A DNA stretch of 64,000 nucleotides. It comes from Saururus chinensis (taxonomy: Eukaryota; Streptophyta; Magnoliopsida; Piperales; Saururaceae). The notes under the pieces were generated by a model. That model was not told where the DNA came from and searched no databases. It saw nothing but the letters and a program-made list of their open reading frames with translations. The DNA lies in assembly GCA_035235625.1 (NCBI GenBank), contig CP141144.1, positions 47,180,014 to 47,244,013 of the forward strand, read 5' to 3'. A program made the translations under genes and the position numbers. Position 1 is the stretch's first letter. Each line of letters opens with the position of its first letter. Below are positions 46,502 through 58,203 of this stretch, in pieces.

Positions 46502-46696
46502 TGAAGAGGATTTGAATAGCAAATGTATAATGGTGTTGTACAACATATATATAGGGAAGACCTTAAGATACAGGTCTAGGGTAAATCCTATAAGAATATT
46601 ACATACGATTACATATCCCATGAGAATATTACAGATGATTACATACTATGAGGGAAAAGTCAAATACTAGAAAGAAAAGATTTGATTCCCTTAATA
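46502..46696 (-). repeat. LTR of the copia relic (upstream LTR on its own strand)
   Basis: 195 bp; followed on the minus strand by the primer site. Confidence 0.85.
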
Positions 46697-46701
46697 TTAG
46701 C

Positions 46702-47745
46702 ATTAGTAACAATGGCACTAACTTGCACTAATATATGCATCGTCAATCTCATAGATAAAGGACTCTCATGTGCAACTTACACTAGGCACATTGTTAATGA
46801 GAAGTATAAAAAACACTTCTCATTTCCTTGCTAGGTTTAGTACTCAGCAAAAACAATTTGTTATGCAAACTTAGGATGGTTTTGCCACATAAGCCTCATC
46901 GCCATCTCATGAGATCAGAAAAATAAAAAAGAAATTAAATAGTCCATTTCATACAATTGAGGCAGGAGATGGTTAGGTAACTTTTTCCATGCCCAAAATA
47001 TGGAAAATTTCTTCCTTCCGGAGTTATCCACCGGAATATATTGTCCTAGAGGAGCTATTCTCCGGATATCCCCCACTTTGCAGGAGCCCAGTGCGTCTGT
47101 GATCCACCACTCCCTTAAAATTTAAAATATCTTCGAAAATATAAGTGGGAAGATAAAAATTTATTGGATGACAAGTCTCCTACCCCTATTAACACTGTTA
47201 ATGAATATCTATCATTTATATATACGTAGGGTAGGCTACTAAAATAAAGGGTGGTAGACTTTTTATTTAAAATTATTCCCTGAAAATACTATATCATTTC
47301 GTGCTGGGTAGGTGAACTGACGCATGCATCTGGATGACGCTTGGGCGGTTCCCATAAACAAGCAACTGAAAGAACCATCTACATTATAGAATAGCTTTTG
47401 ATGTTTATTATATGTCGACATACGACCAAATCAAGTAGGACTTTTGAAGAAGTCATGCTCCAAAAGTTCGTAGAATTCTACACATAATATCTTACCATTT
47501 TCTTACAAGAGCTCATGCTCAGCTCACAGTGTACATCTCATCTCGTCTTATTAGATTGGTCAGAGCCAAATTATAGCATACAAGATGATAAGAATCCTGC
47601 AACAAAAAGAGTCGCATTTACGTGAGTTTAGGATCATGCAGTTTGATTTTGGTTTTGATAGTGCACATAACTAGGGGGACAGGTTGGTTTTTATTTCCTT
47701 TCACAGTTAAATGTCAATCCTACAACCCATGATTAATTTTTTTTA
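46702..47745. repeat. CNL unit 2, shared upstream segment (second part)
   Basis: Colinear with 30170-30323, 31741-31940 and 32360-33070 of unit 1. Lacks the LTR-like insert, the rDNA fragment and the Stowaway found there. Carries an extra stretch of about 95 bp near 47172-47265. No gene. Confidence 0.7.
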
Positions 47746-48901
47746 CACTACAACATGTAACATTGACAACGCAAATATAAGTGTAGCTAAAAACTAATAT
47801 TTTTTATGTATAATTAAGTATCGCAAAAATAATAACTATTAGCGATATTTTTAATAAGTGTCGTTATTATTATAATTATTAGCGATGCATAATACTAAGC
47901 ATCGATAATATAATTCTATTAGCGACGCATGCAACAAGTGTCGCTAAAATATAATTATTAGCGACGCTTTATCAAAAGTGTTGCTAATAATTTTAATAAT
48001 ATTGACATTTATTAAACAACGCTGTTATAGTTGTGAATTTAAAATAAAAATAAAAAATAAAATAAATATTATTAGCGACGCATAGAAATATATGTCGCTA
48101 ATAGGGTAGGTATTAACAATGCATGTTACTATGCGTCGCTAATAGTATTTATTTTATTTTTTTTATTTTTAAAAATAAAAAATTAAAATTATAGTAGAGA
48201 TAGTGTGTAGAGAGAGAGGAGAGACGAGAGAGAGGAGAGGGAGAGAGAGAGGAGAGAGAGGGAGAGGGAGAAAAGAGAGAGAGGAGAAAGAGAGGGAGAG
48301 AGAGGAAAGAGGGAGGGAGACAGAGAGGAGAGAGAGAGTGGGAAGAGAGGAGAGAGAGAGTGGGAGGAGAGGAGAGAAGGAGAGATGGAGGAGAGAGGGA
48401 GCCGGAGGAGAGAGAGGGAGGGAGGGAGAAATAGAGTGAGAGAGGAGAGAGAGGAGAGTGAGAAGAGAGAGGGGGAGAGAGAGAGTAGAGGGGGGAGAAA
48501 GTAATAGTATTTGCAAATACAAACAAGTAGCGACAAAAACACGTCACAAATATTGAACTATTTGCAACGATTTATAAATGTCGCTAAAAGCTTTTTTTGC
48601 AACGCATAGATTAAGTGTTGCAAATGACATTCATTTGTGACGCTTTCTATGCGTCGTTAAAAAAAGGCGTGTGCGCGAATGTTTCGCACGCACACCGTGC
48701 AAAAATAGCCTACGTGTGGCAAAAATTTCTCCCCGCGCAGGTGTATTTCGCCATCTCCCTCCCCTATCCTCTCCTCCCCCCCCCCCCCCACCGTCTGCTC
48801 TCTTTCACCATTTTTCATGCATCGCTAATTGTCATTAGTGATGCTTAAGAAACTATTAGCAACGCATAAATACGTAGCTAAAAGTCTTTTTTGTTATAAT
48901 G
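47746..48901. mobile_element. Non-autonomous CACTA (EnSpm-like) element
   Basis: Starts CACTACAAC and ends with the decayed complement GTTATAATG. Flanking triplets tta / cta fit a 3-bp duplication. Subterminal regions are filled with TTAGCGACGC / GTCGCTAAT repeats pointing inward from both sides, the usual CACTA arrangement. 1156 bp, no transposase. The centre is a 300-bp purine (GA)n-type tract at 48205-48500. Unit 1 keeps the unoccupied site near 33085-33100. Confidence 0.8.
48205..48500. repeat. GA-rich purine tract
   Basis: Almost pure A/G with gagaga, ggaga and gggaga runs. It produces several overlapping Ser/Leu- or Glu/Arg-rich frames that are low-complexity artefacts. Confidence 0.9.
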
Positions 48902-49217
48902 CTAATTATAAATATATTTTTTGCCCATAGCTCCTACCCTCTCTTTTCATCCTTTATTTAACAATGACTCGTTGATGCAAAGATATACATCTCAAAAATG
49001 AGTCCCTTCAAATGAAAGATCTGGGAATATAACTTAAAATCCTCAAATTGAATAAATATGACAAACCTTGATTTATTTCCTGAGTTACTAGGTGGTATGC
49101 AGTACCAAACTCTCAAGTCAATTATCTACTAATTTCTTTTACAAAAGTGATAGTCCAAATTGCCCATACGACAAAGTCCATAGTACTCTTGCACCAAGTT
49201 AATATCACCCTACATTT

Positions 49218-49698
49218 AGGGGCTGTTTCGATATATTCATTGATTTTGTCTTAATTTTAGTTTGAATTATTAGAATCATATGTATGTGCAAAAAGTGAGA
49301 AGAATTAAAAAATTTATTATTTTAATTTTGCACGAAAGTTTATTCTAAGTCATTTCTAGCTCTTAGCCCCATTTTACCTCTCATATCGATTTCAGCTTCA
49401 AGAAGTATATCGTATAGGTGGAGCTCACTTTAAAGGTTCAAAATTACTTACCCTTGTACGATCTTATTTAATAGGACTCAAATTTAAGAACATAATAGTA
49501 CAAAAAAACAACACATCCAAATTCGAGAAAGAGAGAGAGATTAGTTTAAATTTTAAAAAATAGATTTGATACTACATTCGAATTTATTTTAAATTTTTTA
49601 TATCCAATCATAATTTTAATTCAATAGTAAATTATTAAAAAATTCTACTTTTATTTCTACTTTTATTTTAAAAAAAAATAACACACAAACAACCCCTT
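49218..49698. mobile_element. MITE-like element, copy 1
   Basis: Ends aggggctgttt and aaacaacccct are inverted repeats. About 480 bp, AT-rich and non-coding. The interior is clearly related to 60053-60576 (for example cttgaattattagaatc and gatcttattt). Confidence 0.6.
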
Positions 49699-49975
49699 CA
49701 GTGGTCTCCTCGTTCTTCATAGGAAAATGATATTTTCGCATCAAATGTACACATAAAAAACTTACATATAAATTTTAATTAGTCTAAATAAATAAGCCCA
49801 TATGAACTTTGTATAGGGCTTACTTATAAACTTCAATCAAAACACTTAGGGGTTATAGCATACCGTCCAAATAACAATATTCTGCCTTAACTTGCTAACA
49901 AAGGCATTTAAATACAAAAGAAGTGATATCTCTCTTCATAATATTCTTCCAAAATACTATTTTTGTTATATCCAT

Positions 49976-50041
49976 TTTCTTGGGCCGATTACTGGCGCCC
50001 ATGAGGAGCTGGAAAGGCTGTCCAGTGCAAACATATCTATC
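49976..50041 (+). pseudogene. CNL2, 5' coding fragment before the copia insertion
   Basis: Reads GPITGAHEELERLSSANISI, matching CNL1 residues 24-43. It stops at the copia element, with CTATC (50037-50041) duplicated at 55445-55449. Upstream of 49976 similarity to CNL1 fades, so the start codon and first 20 or so residues of CNL2 cannot be recognised. CNL2 may have lost or changed its start before the insertion. Confidence 0.75.
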
Positions 50042-50300
50042 TATTAAGGGAATCGAATCAATTCCTCTATCTCAATCTTCCTTTTTTACTCATATTATGA
50101 TTCTATGTAATATTCTCAGAAGATACGTGATCTACTGTAATATTTTGAAGGGATTTATGATTCTATGTAATATTCTCAGAAGATACGTGATCTACTGTAA
50201 TATTCTGAAGGGATTTACCCCGGATTTGTCTCCGAGGGTCTTCCCTATAAATCGTGTACAAACCTCTTCTCATTTTTTACTGAAAATTAATTCCTCTTCA
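50042..50300 (+). repeat. 5' LTR of the young copia, with a 60-bp internal duplication
   Basis: 259 bp. A 60-bp block starting tatgattctatgtaatattc is present twice in tandem (about 50096-50215); the 3' LTR has it once. Confidence 0.9.
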
Positions 50301-50314
50301 TGGTATCGGAGCCC
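50301..50314 (+). other. Primer binding site of the young copia
   Basis: TGGTATCGGAGCCC adjoins the 5' LTR end and resembles the initiator methionine tRNA primer site with one difference from the common plant form. Confidence 0.8.
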
Positions 50315-53300
50315 AGTGGTTAAAGCCCTTTCCCTACGTCCTGCACATAGCATCTGCTTCTCTTTTCGCCATTTCTCTACGATTCTCAATCCTTCTTCCA
50401 TTTCCCTACGATTCCTTTCCGTCACACTCAACTGCCATCTCGAGCCTCCCACTCTGCACTTTCCCTATTCCCATCTCCTGTCACTGTCCTCTCCTGTGAC
50501 TTTTCGTCTCGAGCCCACCACCCTGTCCCTGTACACTTCCTCACAGATCCCGTCTCCTCTCACTGTTCACCTTCTTCCCCATTCCCAGATCTCAGATCTC
50601 ACCTCCCCCCTGTCCGTCACTGCCTCCTGTTTCGTCGCCAGCAGACGCTCATCACCCCCGACTCTGTCTTCCCGTTCTCCGCTACCCCGCCTCCTACCTC
50701 TGCTCGCCACCCTCCACCAGTCCCTCACCACCAGTCACCTCTCTCCTGTCGGCGTTACGTCCCTTCATTCCTCTTCTCCGACCCGTCTCTCCCCTTATCT
50801 CCGGCCAGTCGATCCTCTACTCTCCTCGTACAGCATCTCCCTCCCTCCACCCAGCCGCCTCTGCTCCCTCCAGCCCTCTGCCCGTGGTCGCTCCCTCTCT
50901 CTCCGGTCCACCTCCTGTCTTCCCCATACCCTCTCCGACTCCGTCTGTTCCCCTTATTCCTCATGGCCTCTTCAGCCCCTCCCGCACCCACCATCGTCTC
51001 CTCCCCTTCCGGTCATCCCCTGTCCGGTGTTCCCCCCACCGCCACCGACTTTCTCCAGACAGTCCCCTCCTCCATCAAGTTCTTGGTTTCGAACCTCACC
51101 AGCCTCATCACCGTCCGTCTCGACGGATCTAATTACCTTGTTTGGCGCACAACCACCGCCTCCATTCTGGACGCCTACCGCCTTCTTCCCTACGTCGACG
51201 GCTCTCTACCTTGTCCTTCGCCGGCAGACTCTACCGCTCGGCCCTCCTATTCTGACTAGATCGCCACCGACCACCACCTGCTCGTGTTTCTTCGGGCCAC
51301 CATCGACCCGACTCTTGTCCGTCATTTCCTCTCCTACACCACAGCTGCCGATCTGTGGACCGCCGTTGCCACCTGCTACCTTTCCGCTTCACCAGCCGCA
51401 GTCATCCACCTCATGGGTGAGCTCCGGCGCTGCCGCTTCGGTCCACTGGGCATGGTGGACTACCTCGACCACCTGCGTCAGTTAGTCGACCAGCTGGCCG
51501 CCATCGGCATACTGGTCAACGATGCTGACCTCCTGCACCAGACTCTTGCCGGCCTACCATCTGAATATGCTGCCTTCGCCGCCGGCATACGTGCTCGTGG
51601 CGCCATCGTCCCTCTTGCAGAACTGTGGAACCTCCTCCTCGCCAAAGAAGCTGCACTCAAACTTCAGTCCACAGCTCCCGCTGGACCACCGCTCGCTCAC
51701 CCCACCGCCCTTCATGCCGCCGTGGGTCACAACTCCTCCGCCTCCAGCCCACAGGCCCTCCTGGGTCCCCTCACAACGGCTCTAAGCCACCTTCTCCTCG
51801 GCCCCCCCGCAGGTGTCCCACCAGCTGCCGTGGCCCCCTCCCATGTTGCTACCACGGCCCTTGCCGCCCCGGGCATTCTTCCCACCCCTATTGTAACAAA
51901 CTATAGACCCCCCCGCCCCAACTTTCGCCGCGGGGCGGGGGCTACCCACGCTACGGTCGTGGGCGTGGCGGCTTCCGTCACTCACGCCCCGCTTGCCAAA
52001 TATGTGGCTCCTTTGATCACAACGCCATTAAATGCGGCGCCCGCTATAACGCTTCCTATATGGGTCCCACCGGGAACCGTGCCCTGGCCATGAGTGCTCA
52101 AGGAGGTGTCCAACGCTCCTCCGATTGGCTCTTAGATTCCGGCGCCAGTGAACACATTACCCCAGATGTGAACCACCTCACCTCCCCTTCCCCCTATCCC
52201 GGTCCCCCTCCCTATGTCAACATCGGTAATGGTCAATCTCTTCCCGTCTCCTCCACCAATAGCACCTCCCTCATTCTTCCCCATTCTACCCTCCACCTTC
52301 CCACTATCCTCCACACACCCTCTATTGCTCACAATCTTCTCTCCGTGCACAAAATTGCCCGTGACAATGACTGTTCTCTAACCTTCTCTGTCTCTGATGT
52401 GTCTATCCAGGATAATAAGACCGGCCACCTCCTCTATCGTGGACCTAGTCGAAATGGAGTCTACCCGCTCTCTCCCACCCCCCCAAGTGCCTTCACCGCC
52501 ACAACCTCCTCCTCCACCACTTGGCATCAACGACTTGGCCACCCTGCCTCCGCCACCTTCAACACTATTGTTTCTTCTTTTCCCTTCCCTGTTACCAAAA
52601 TAAAGCACTTAGAGTGTAATAGTTGTCACGTTAGCAAATCTCATAAATTACCCTTCTCCTTGTCCCATCACTCCACTACTCGCCCTCTCGAACTTATTCA
52701 TTCTGACCTTTGGGGACCTTCTCCAGTCACCTCATTCCTTGGCTACCAATACTACATCATTTTCGTTGACGACTACTCTCGCTATACTTGGTTCTACCCC
52801 CTCAAACTGAAGTCAGATGCCTTTGACACCTTCCTTGTCTTCCAATCCATGGTTGAGAACACCCTCCCCCATCGCATCACCACCTTTCGCTCTGACAATG
52901 GTCGTGAATTTGTCAACTCCCGCTTCACCACCCACTTTCACTCTCGCGGCATCACTCACCAGTTTTCTTGTCCCCATACACTCGAACAAAATGGCATCGC
53001 TGAACGCAAACATCGTCACATCATTGAAACTACCCTTACCCTACTTACCTCTGCCTACATGCCCTCCACCTATTGGGTTGATGTTGCATATACTACCACC
53101 TACCTCATCAACCGACTTCCTTCACCTACCCTCCACCATACCTCCCCTTACCAACTTCTTCACAATACTCCCCCCGACTACTCTCACCTTTGTGTCTTCG
53201 GTTGCCGCTGTTATCCATGGACCCGTCCCTACTCACAACACAAGCTTGACGCACGGTCTGTTCCGTGTGTTTTCCTTGGCTATTGCCCTACCACCAAAGG

Positions 53301-55245
53301 CTATCGCTGTCTTGATCCCTCAACTCATCGTGTCTACATCTCTCGCCATGTCCGCTTCCTGGAAGATGACTTTCCCTTTCGCAACTCACCCCCCTTAACC
53401 TCCCCCACCCCCCACCCCCTTCTTTCTCCCCTACCCTTACCCCTTGCCTCTTCCTCCTCTTCCCCACAATCTCCACCCTCTTCTCCCTCCCCTCCTATAC
53501 CTCCCATCTCTCTATCCCCTGCCCCCTCCTCTCCTCCTCATTCTCCCCACCCCTCTCCTCTCCCCCTCGTCTTTCCCACCCCCTCTCCTACCACATCCCA
53601 ACCTCTCCCCACTACCACCCATACCCATCACATGATTACCCGTAGCAAAGCCAGCATCTACCGACCCCGTATCCCTCTTTCCCTCTCCATCCAATCCCCC
53701 CCTGACACAGAACTCACCTCCTATCGCCTTGCCTCCCAAATCCCAGAATGGTGTGATGCGATGCACTCTGAATATGGAGCCCTCATCCGTCAAGGCACCT
53801 GGACCCTTGTCCCACCCCCACCTGATTCCAACATCATTGGATGTCGGTGGACCTATAAGATAAAGCGTGGACCTGATGGTACCATCTCCAGGTACAAGGC
53901 TTGTCTGGTTGCCAAAGGCTTTACTCAAGAAGAAGGTCATGACTACCATGAAACCTTCAGCCCCGTGGTCAAACCTTATACCATCCGCATTGTCCTCAGC
54001 CTTGCTCTCTCTAATGTCTGGCCCATTAAACAACTTGATGTACTAATGCCTTCCTTCATGGCTCCATTGAGGAAGAACTCTATATGGCCCAACCCCTAGG
54101 TTTCACTGATCCCTCCCACCCTCACCATGTTTGTCGTCTCCACAAAGCTCTCTATGGCCTCAAACAAGCCCCCCGCCAATGGTACGCCAAACTCTCATCT
54201 TACTTAACCCAGCTTGGCTTTCAGTCATGTCATGCCGACACATCTCTTTTCCTCCACCAACAGGGTTCCCAAACCACCATCCTCATAGTCTATGTTGACG
54301 ACATCCTTATCACTGGCTCTCATACTCCCTTCGTTATACATGTCATATCTCTTCTTAGTCGTGCCTTCGCTGTTAAAGACCTAGGCCTCCATCACTTCCT
54401 TGGCATTGAGTTCACCACTACCTCTAATGGTCTCTTTCTCTCCCAAGCCCACTACGCTCAAGACATTCTCCATCGTGCCCAAATGGACCACTGTAAACCC
54501 ACCCCTACTCCCAGCGGCCACAAACGACCTCCCACCACCCCTAATGAACCCCTCTTCCCTGACCCATCCCAGTACAAAAGCATCGTTGGAGCTCTTCAAT
54601 ACCTCACCCATACCCGCCCAGATATTGCCTACTCCGTAAACTATGTCTGCCAACATATGCATAACCCCACCATTGCCCACTATATGGCAGTTAAGCGGAT
54701 TCTCCGGTATCTTCAAGGCACTTTCTCTCATGGTCTTCTATTATGGCCAGGGCCATGTTCCCTCACTGCCTACTCCGATTCTGACTAGGCTGGTGACCCC
54801 CTCGACCGCCGATCTGTCACTGGGTACTGCATCTTTATGAATCCTAACCTTATCATTTGGAAATCCAAAAAGCAAGCAACCGTTGCCCGCTCATCTACTA
54901 AAGCCAAGTATCGTGCGCTCTCCTCCACAGCCACAGAAATTGTCTGGGTCTCCATGGTTCTCAAATTCCTTGGCCTCTCCTCCAAAGCTACACCCATCCT
55001 CCTATGCGACAACCTATCTGCTATTGCTCTCACTGCCAACCCGATACTTCATGCTCGTACCAAACACATTGAGATTGATCATCACTACATTCGGGAGCAA
55101 GTACTCGCCGGCCACATGCAGGTCCGTCATGTCCCATCCAAAGACCAACTTGCAGACATTCTTACCAAGCCACTGCCCATTACTCAGTTTCATACTCTCA
55201 CCACCAAACTCATGGCTACTCACCCGCCCTAAGTTTGCAGGGGCG

Positions 55246-55444
55246 TATTAAGGGAATCGAATCAATTCCTCTATCTCAATCTTCCTTTTTTACTCATATT
55301 ATGATTCTATGTAATATTCTCAGAAGATACGTGATCTACTGTAATATTCTGAAGGGATTTACCCCGAATTTGTCTCCGAGGGTCTTCCCTATAAATCGTG
55401 TACAAACCTCTTCTCATTTTTTACTGAAAATTAATTCCTCTTCA
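55246..55444 (+). repeat. 3' LTR of the young copia
   Basis: 199 bp, differing at one site from the 5' LTR apart from the duplication. Confidence 0.9.
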
Positions 55445-58059
55445 CTATCAATGCTGTCCTCGAGGATGCAGAGAGGAAGCAGCGCCAAGGCTCTGCTTTA
55501 AATGTCTGGCTTGAAAGGCTCAGGAGCATCACCTATGAGCTGGACGACCTGTTGGATGAATGGGGGACCAAGGAGCGCCGGTCCCAGTTTGAGCAGAGTT
55601 GCGCCACCACTTGCATGAAGCAAACTAGTCAGTTCTCCATACGTTGCTTTTGTGGGTTATGCTGTTGTCGATTCGATCCGAGGGTTGATCAGGCTGTTCT
55701 ATCAGTTCACACTGGGTTTTTCAATTTGACAATGGGGATACGTATGAGGCGAAGGCTCAGGCGTATCAGGAAAAAACTAGACCGGATTTGTCAAGAAAAA
55801 AATGATTTCAGTTTAGCTGCAGCTGAGACAAAGGGAAACAATTTCCTAGACAGGGAGACAACCGCTATGAGGAATGAATTGGATCCAACCTTCGGTAGGG
55901 GGATCCAAACTAAAAGTATTGTCAGCAAGTTGACAAGTGAGAGAAGAAAACAGAAAGAGATCTATGTCCTGGCAATAGTTGGGATGGGAGGCGTTGGGAA
56001 GACTACTCTTGTCCAAGTTGCTTACAACAATAACACAGTACGCAAGTATTTTGACTTCACGGTCTCGATCTGTGTGTCTGATGACTTTGATGTGAAGAGA
56101 CTCACCAGGGACATAGTAATTTCCATAGCTGGATCTTGCAATGGCTATGAGCTGATGAGCTTGGACCAGTTGCAACATCAGCTCCGACAGAAACTAGCAG
56201 GGAAGAGATTCTTACTTGTGCTTGATGATGTATGCGACGACAACCTCAGCAAATGGGAAAGCTTCAAGCTGCCTCTTGGTAAGGGGAAACAAGGAACTAA
56301 AATTGTGCTCACGACTCGCCAACTCGATATAGCGAAGACAATGGGTGCGACTGACCTCCTAAACCTGGAACCTTTGTCTAACAACCAAAGCTGGTTACTG
56401 TTCAAAAGCATTGCCTTCGCAAACAAGAACATAGAGGACCATCCAGAACTGGCTTTTATAGGAAGGAAAATTGTGAAGAAGCTCAATGGATTGCCTCTGG
56501 CGGCAAAAGTTATCGGCGGAGTCATGCGATGTAAAGAAACAAAGCAAGAATGGGAGGCTGTGCTACAGAATGATTTGTGGGAGGAGAGGGGAATTGAGCA
56601 CAATGTTTTTCGGCCATTGTTGTTGAGCTACTATGATCTTCCTTTGCCTCTGAAGCAATGTTTTGCCTATTGTTCTATGTTTCCAAAAGGGTGTCTGATA
56701 GAGAAAAACTACTTGATTAAGTTGTGGATGGCTCAATCTTTCCTTGGCTCAAATGATTCAGGGTCGGACTTCGAAGGAACCGGCCACAAGTACTTCAATG
56801 ACCTGATTCGGCGTTCATTGTTCCAACAGGTGAATCAAGACAACTCAGTGCCACATTTGGTTTGTTGCCTACTGCATGACCTGGTTTATGACATGGCCCA
56901 GTACGTTGCAAGAAGGGAATGCTATGCCTTTGACAGGGAGAGCATGTGCGCTGACCCTTCCACCTATTGTCGCCACGCCTCACTACAAGTAAGTCCAGAA
57001 GTTCAAACTGTTCCATCCTTCTTGTCTAGGATTAAAATTTTGAGAACACTAGTGTTCCTTGGTGGTTCCTCAATAGAGCAAATCCCTAGTAGTCTGTTCT
57101 ACAAACTCAAATTCTTAAGATCATTGGACCTGAGCAACAGCTGGATCAAAGAGTTGCCTCGTTCAGTCAAGATGTTGATTCTTCTGAGGTATTTGAACTT
57201 GTCAATGACCCTGGTTAAGAAGCTGCCAGAATCACTAGTTGTTCTATGTAATTTACAAACACTTCTGCTTGATGGGTGCCCGGAGTTGTGCAGGCTTCCT
57301 GAAGGAATTGGTGAAATGGTTTCTCTGAGGCATCTTGGAATCCAAAACACTCCCAAACTGAAGTACTTGCCTGAAGGAGTAAAATACTTGTATAGCCTTA
57401 GAAGCATATCAGACTTCATTGTGGGCGGTAAAGGTGGATTAAAGATCGCAGGTTTGAAGTACCTTGATTTTCTCGGAGGTGAACTCCGTATACATGGGCT
57501 GGAAAAAGTGAGAACTGTTAAGGAGGCCACAGAAGCAGAACTGCTAACGAAGAAGAACTTGTGCGTATTATATTTACATACAACAGTTATGCCGAGGAAG
57601 AAGTGGAAAAGGTTAGCATCTGCAAAGAAAAAGAGGATGGAGCAGATATTTGAAGCACTTCAACCACATCAAAATCTTGTGGACCTAGGATTGTTTGAGT
57701 ATATTGGTTCCCAGTTCCCTTCATGGATGACAATGCTCACCAATCTATCTTCACTGACTTTGTACAACTGCAAAAAGTGTGTCCAACTTCCTCCACTGGG
57801 GATTTTGCCATCACTCCGAAGCATTAACATATACGGGTTGGATGAGGTGAAGCATGTTGGTGCTGAATTTTATGGGAGTCGAAGTACACAACAGAGGAGA
57901 ACTTTTCCTAAGCTAGAGGAGATCTACTTTGAAGATATGCCAAATTGGAAAAGTTGGGAGATGAGATGGGAGGATGGACAAGGGATGCCATCGCTTGTAA
58001 AAGTAGTCATCAGAAACTGCCCTAAGTTGAGTGAAGTGCCAACAAAACTCCCACTTTAA
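55445..58059 (+). pseudogene. CNL2, CC-NB-LRR paralogue, 3' part after the copia insertion
   Basis: Continues the CNL frame from INAVLEDAE to the stop at 58059 with no further interruption (about 870 codons). Seen: EDVID-like YELDDLLDEW, CFCGLCCC cluster, P-loop GMGGVGKTTL, kinase-2 LLVLDDVC (same unusual Cys as CNL1), GTKIVLTTR, GLPLAA, CFAYCSMFPKG, an MHD position that reads VYD instead of VHD, then LRRs. It ends four codons before CNL1 does (PTKLPL-stop). The first part of the gene is cut off by 5.4 kb of retrotransposon, and no ATG lies near the junction in frame, so a normal protein is unlikely. Between 56067 and 56690 it is almost identical to CNL1. Because the reading frame is otherwise open, inactivation looks recent. 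Confidence 0.88.
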
Positions 58060-58203
58060 TTTAGGCAATAATATGGAATGGTTGAATGAAAAAGGCTCTG
58101 CTCTTAACAGTTCTGCAATGTGGCTGTCGCAGCCGAAATAGATCAATCACAAGTGACTTCATGAGTTCTATGATTTGAATTATCATTACCTTTACAAGGA
58201 GTA
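58060..58203. other. CNL2 3' flank, shared with CNL1
   Basis: Colinear with 37743-37880 (gcaatgtggctgtcgcag / gaattgtggctgtagcag). Confidence 0.6.

Larger units (their letters stand above)
44083..46696 (-). mobile_element. Ty1/copia relic, internally reduced, with a nested hAT-like element
   Basis: Minus orientation. LTRs at 44083-44277 and 46502-46696, both 195 bp, reading TATTAAGGGAATC...CCTCTTCA on the minus strand. A perfect 5-bp duplication TTAGC lies outside (44078-44082, 46697-46701). Next to the upstream LTR lies a TGGTATCTAAGCC primer site. Only gag-like sequence and pieces of the reverse transcriptase/RNase H region remain (RNase H near 45.2-45.6 kb), so most of pol is absent. LTRs differ at about 13 of 195 sites (6.7 %), roughly 2.5-3 million years. 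Broken in many places. LTR ends and the RNase H region are related to the young copia at 50042-55444. Confidence 0.85.
50042..55444 (+). mobile_element. Ty1/copia LTR retrotransposon, young, inserted in the CNL2 coding region
   Basis: 5.4 kb. LTRs at 50042-50300 and 55246-55444 (TATTAAGGG...CTCTTCA), perfect 5-bp duplication CTATC, primer site TGGTATCGGAGCCC directly after the 5' LTR, and a G-rich tract before the 3' LTR. After a C-rich leader come gag (about 50.96-51.75 kb), protease with DSG (52.13 kb), integrase with its HHCC finger and core (52.5-53.3 kb), reverse transcriptase with YVDD (53.7-54.5 kb) and RNase H (54.7-55.2 kb), the copia gene order. Short LTRs suggest the Ale/Retrofit clade, by inference. 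Structurally whole, with only a few breaks. Outside a 60-bp duplication the LTRs differ at a single site (about 0.5 %), so it is probably a few hundred thousand years old or less. Confidence 0.94.

Noticed and set aside
48149-48547. Several overlapping Ser/Leu-rich minus-strand frames and a Glu/Arg-rich plus-strand frame
   Set aside because: Produced by the GA-rich purine tract; low complexity, no start context or domain.
49923-51485. A 520-codon open frame crossing the copia 5' boundary
   Set aside because: It runs from CNL2 upstream sequence in the wrong frame, through the LTR and the C-rich leader, into gag out of its frame. Ser/Pro/Leu-rich composition and no domain: chance opening.
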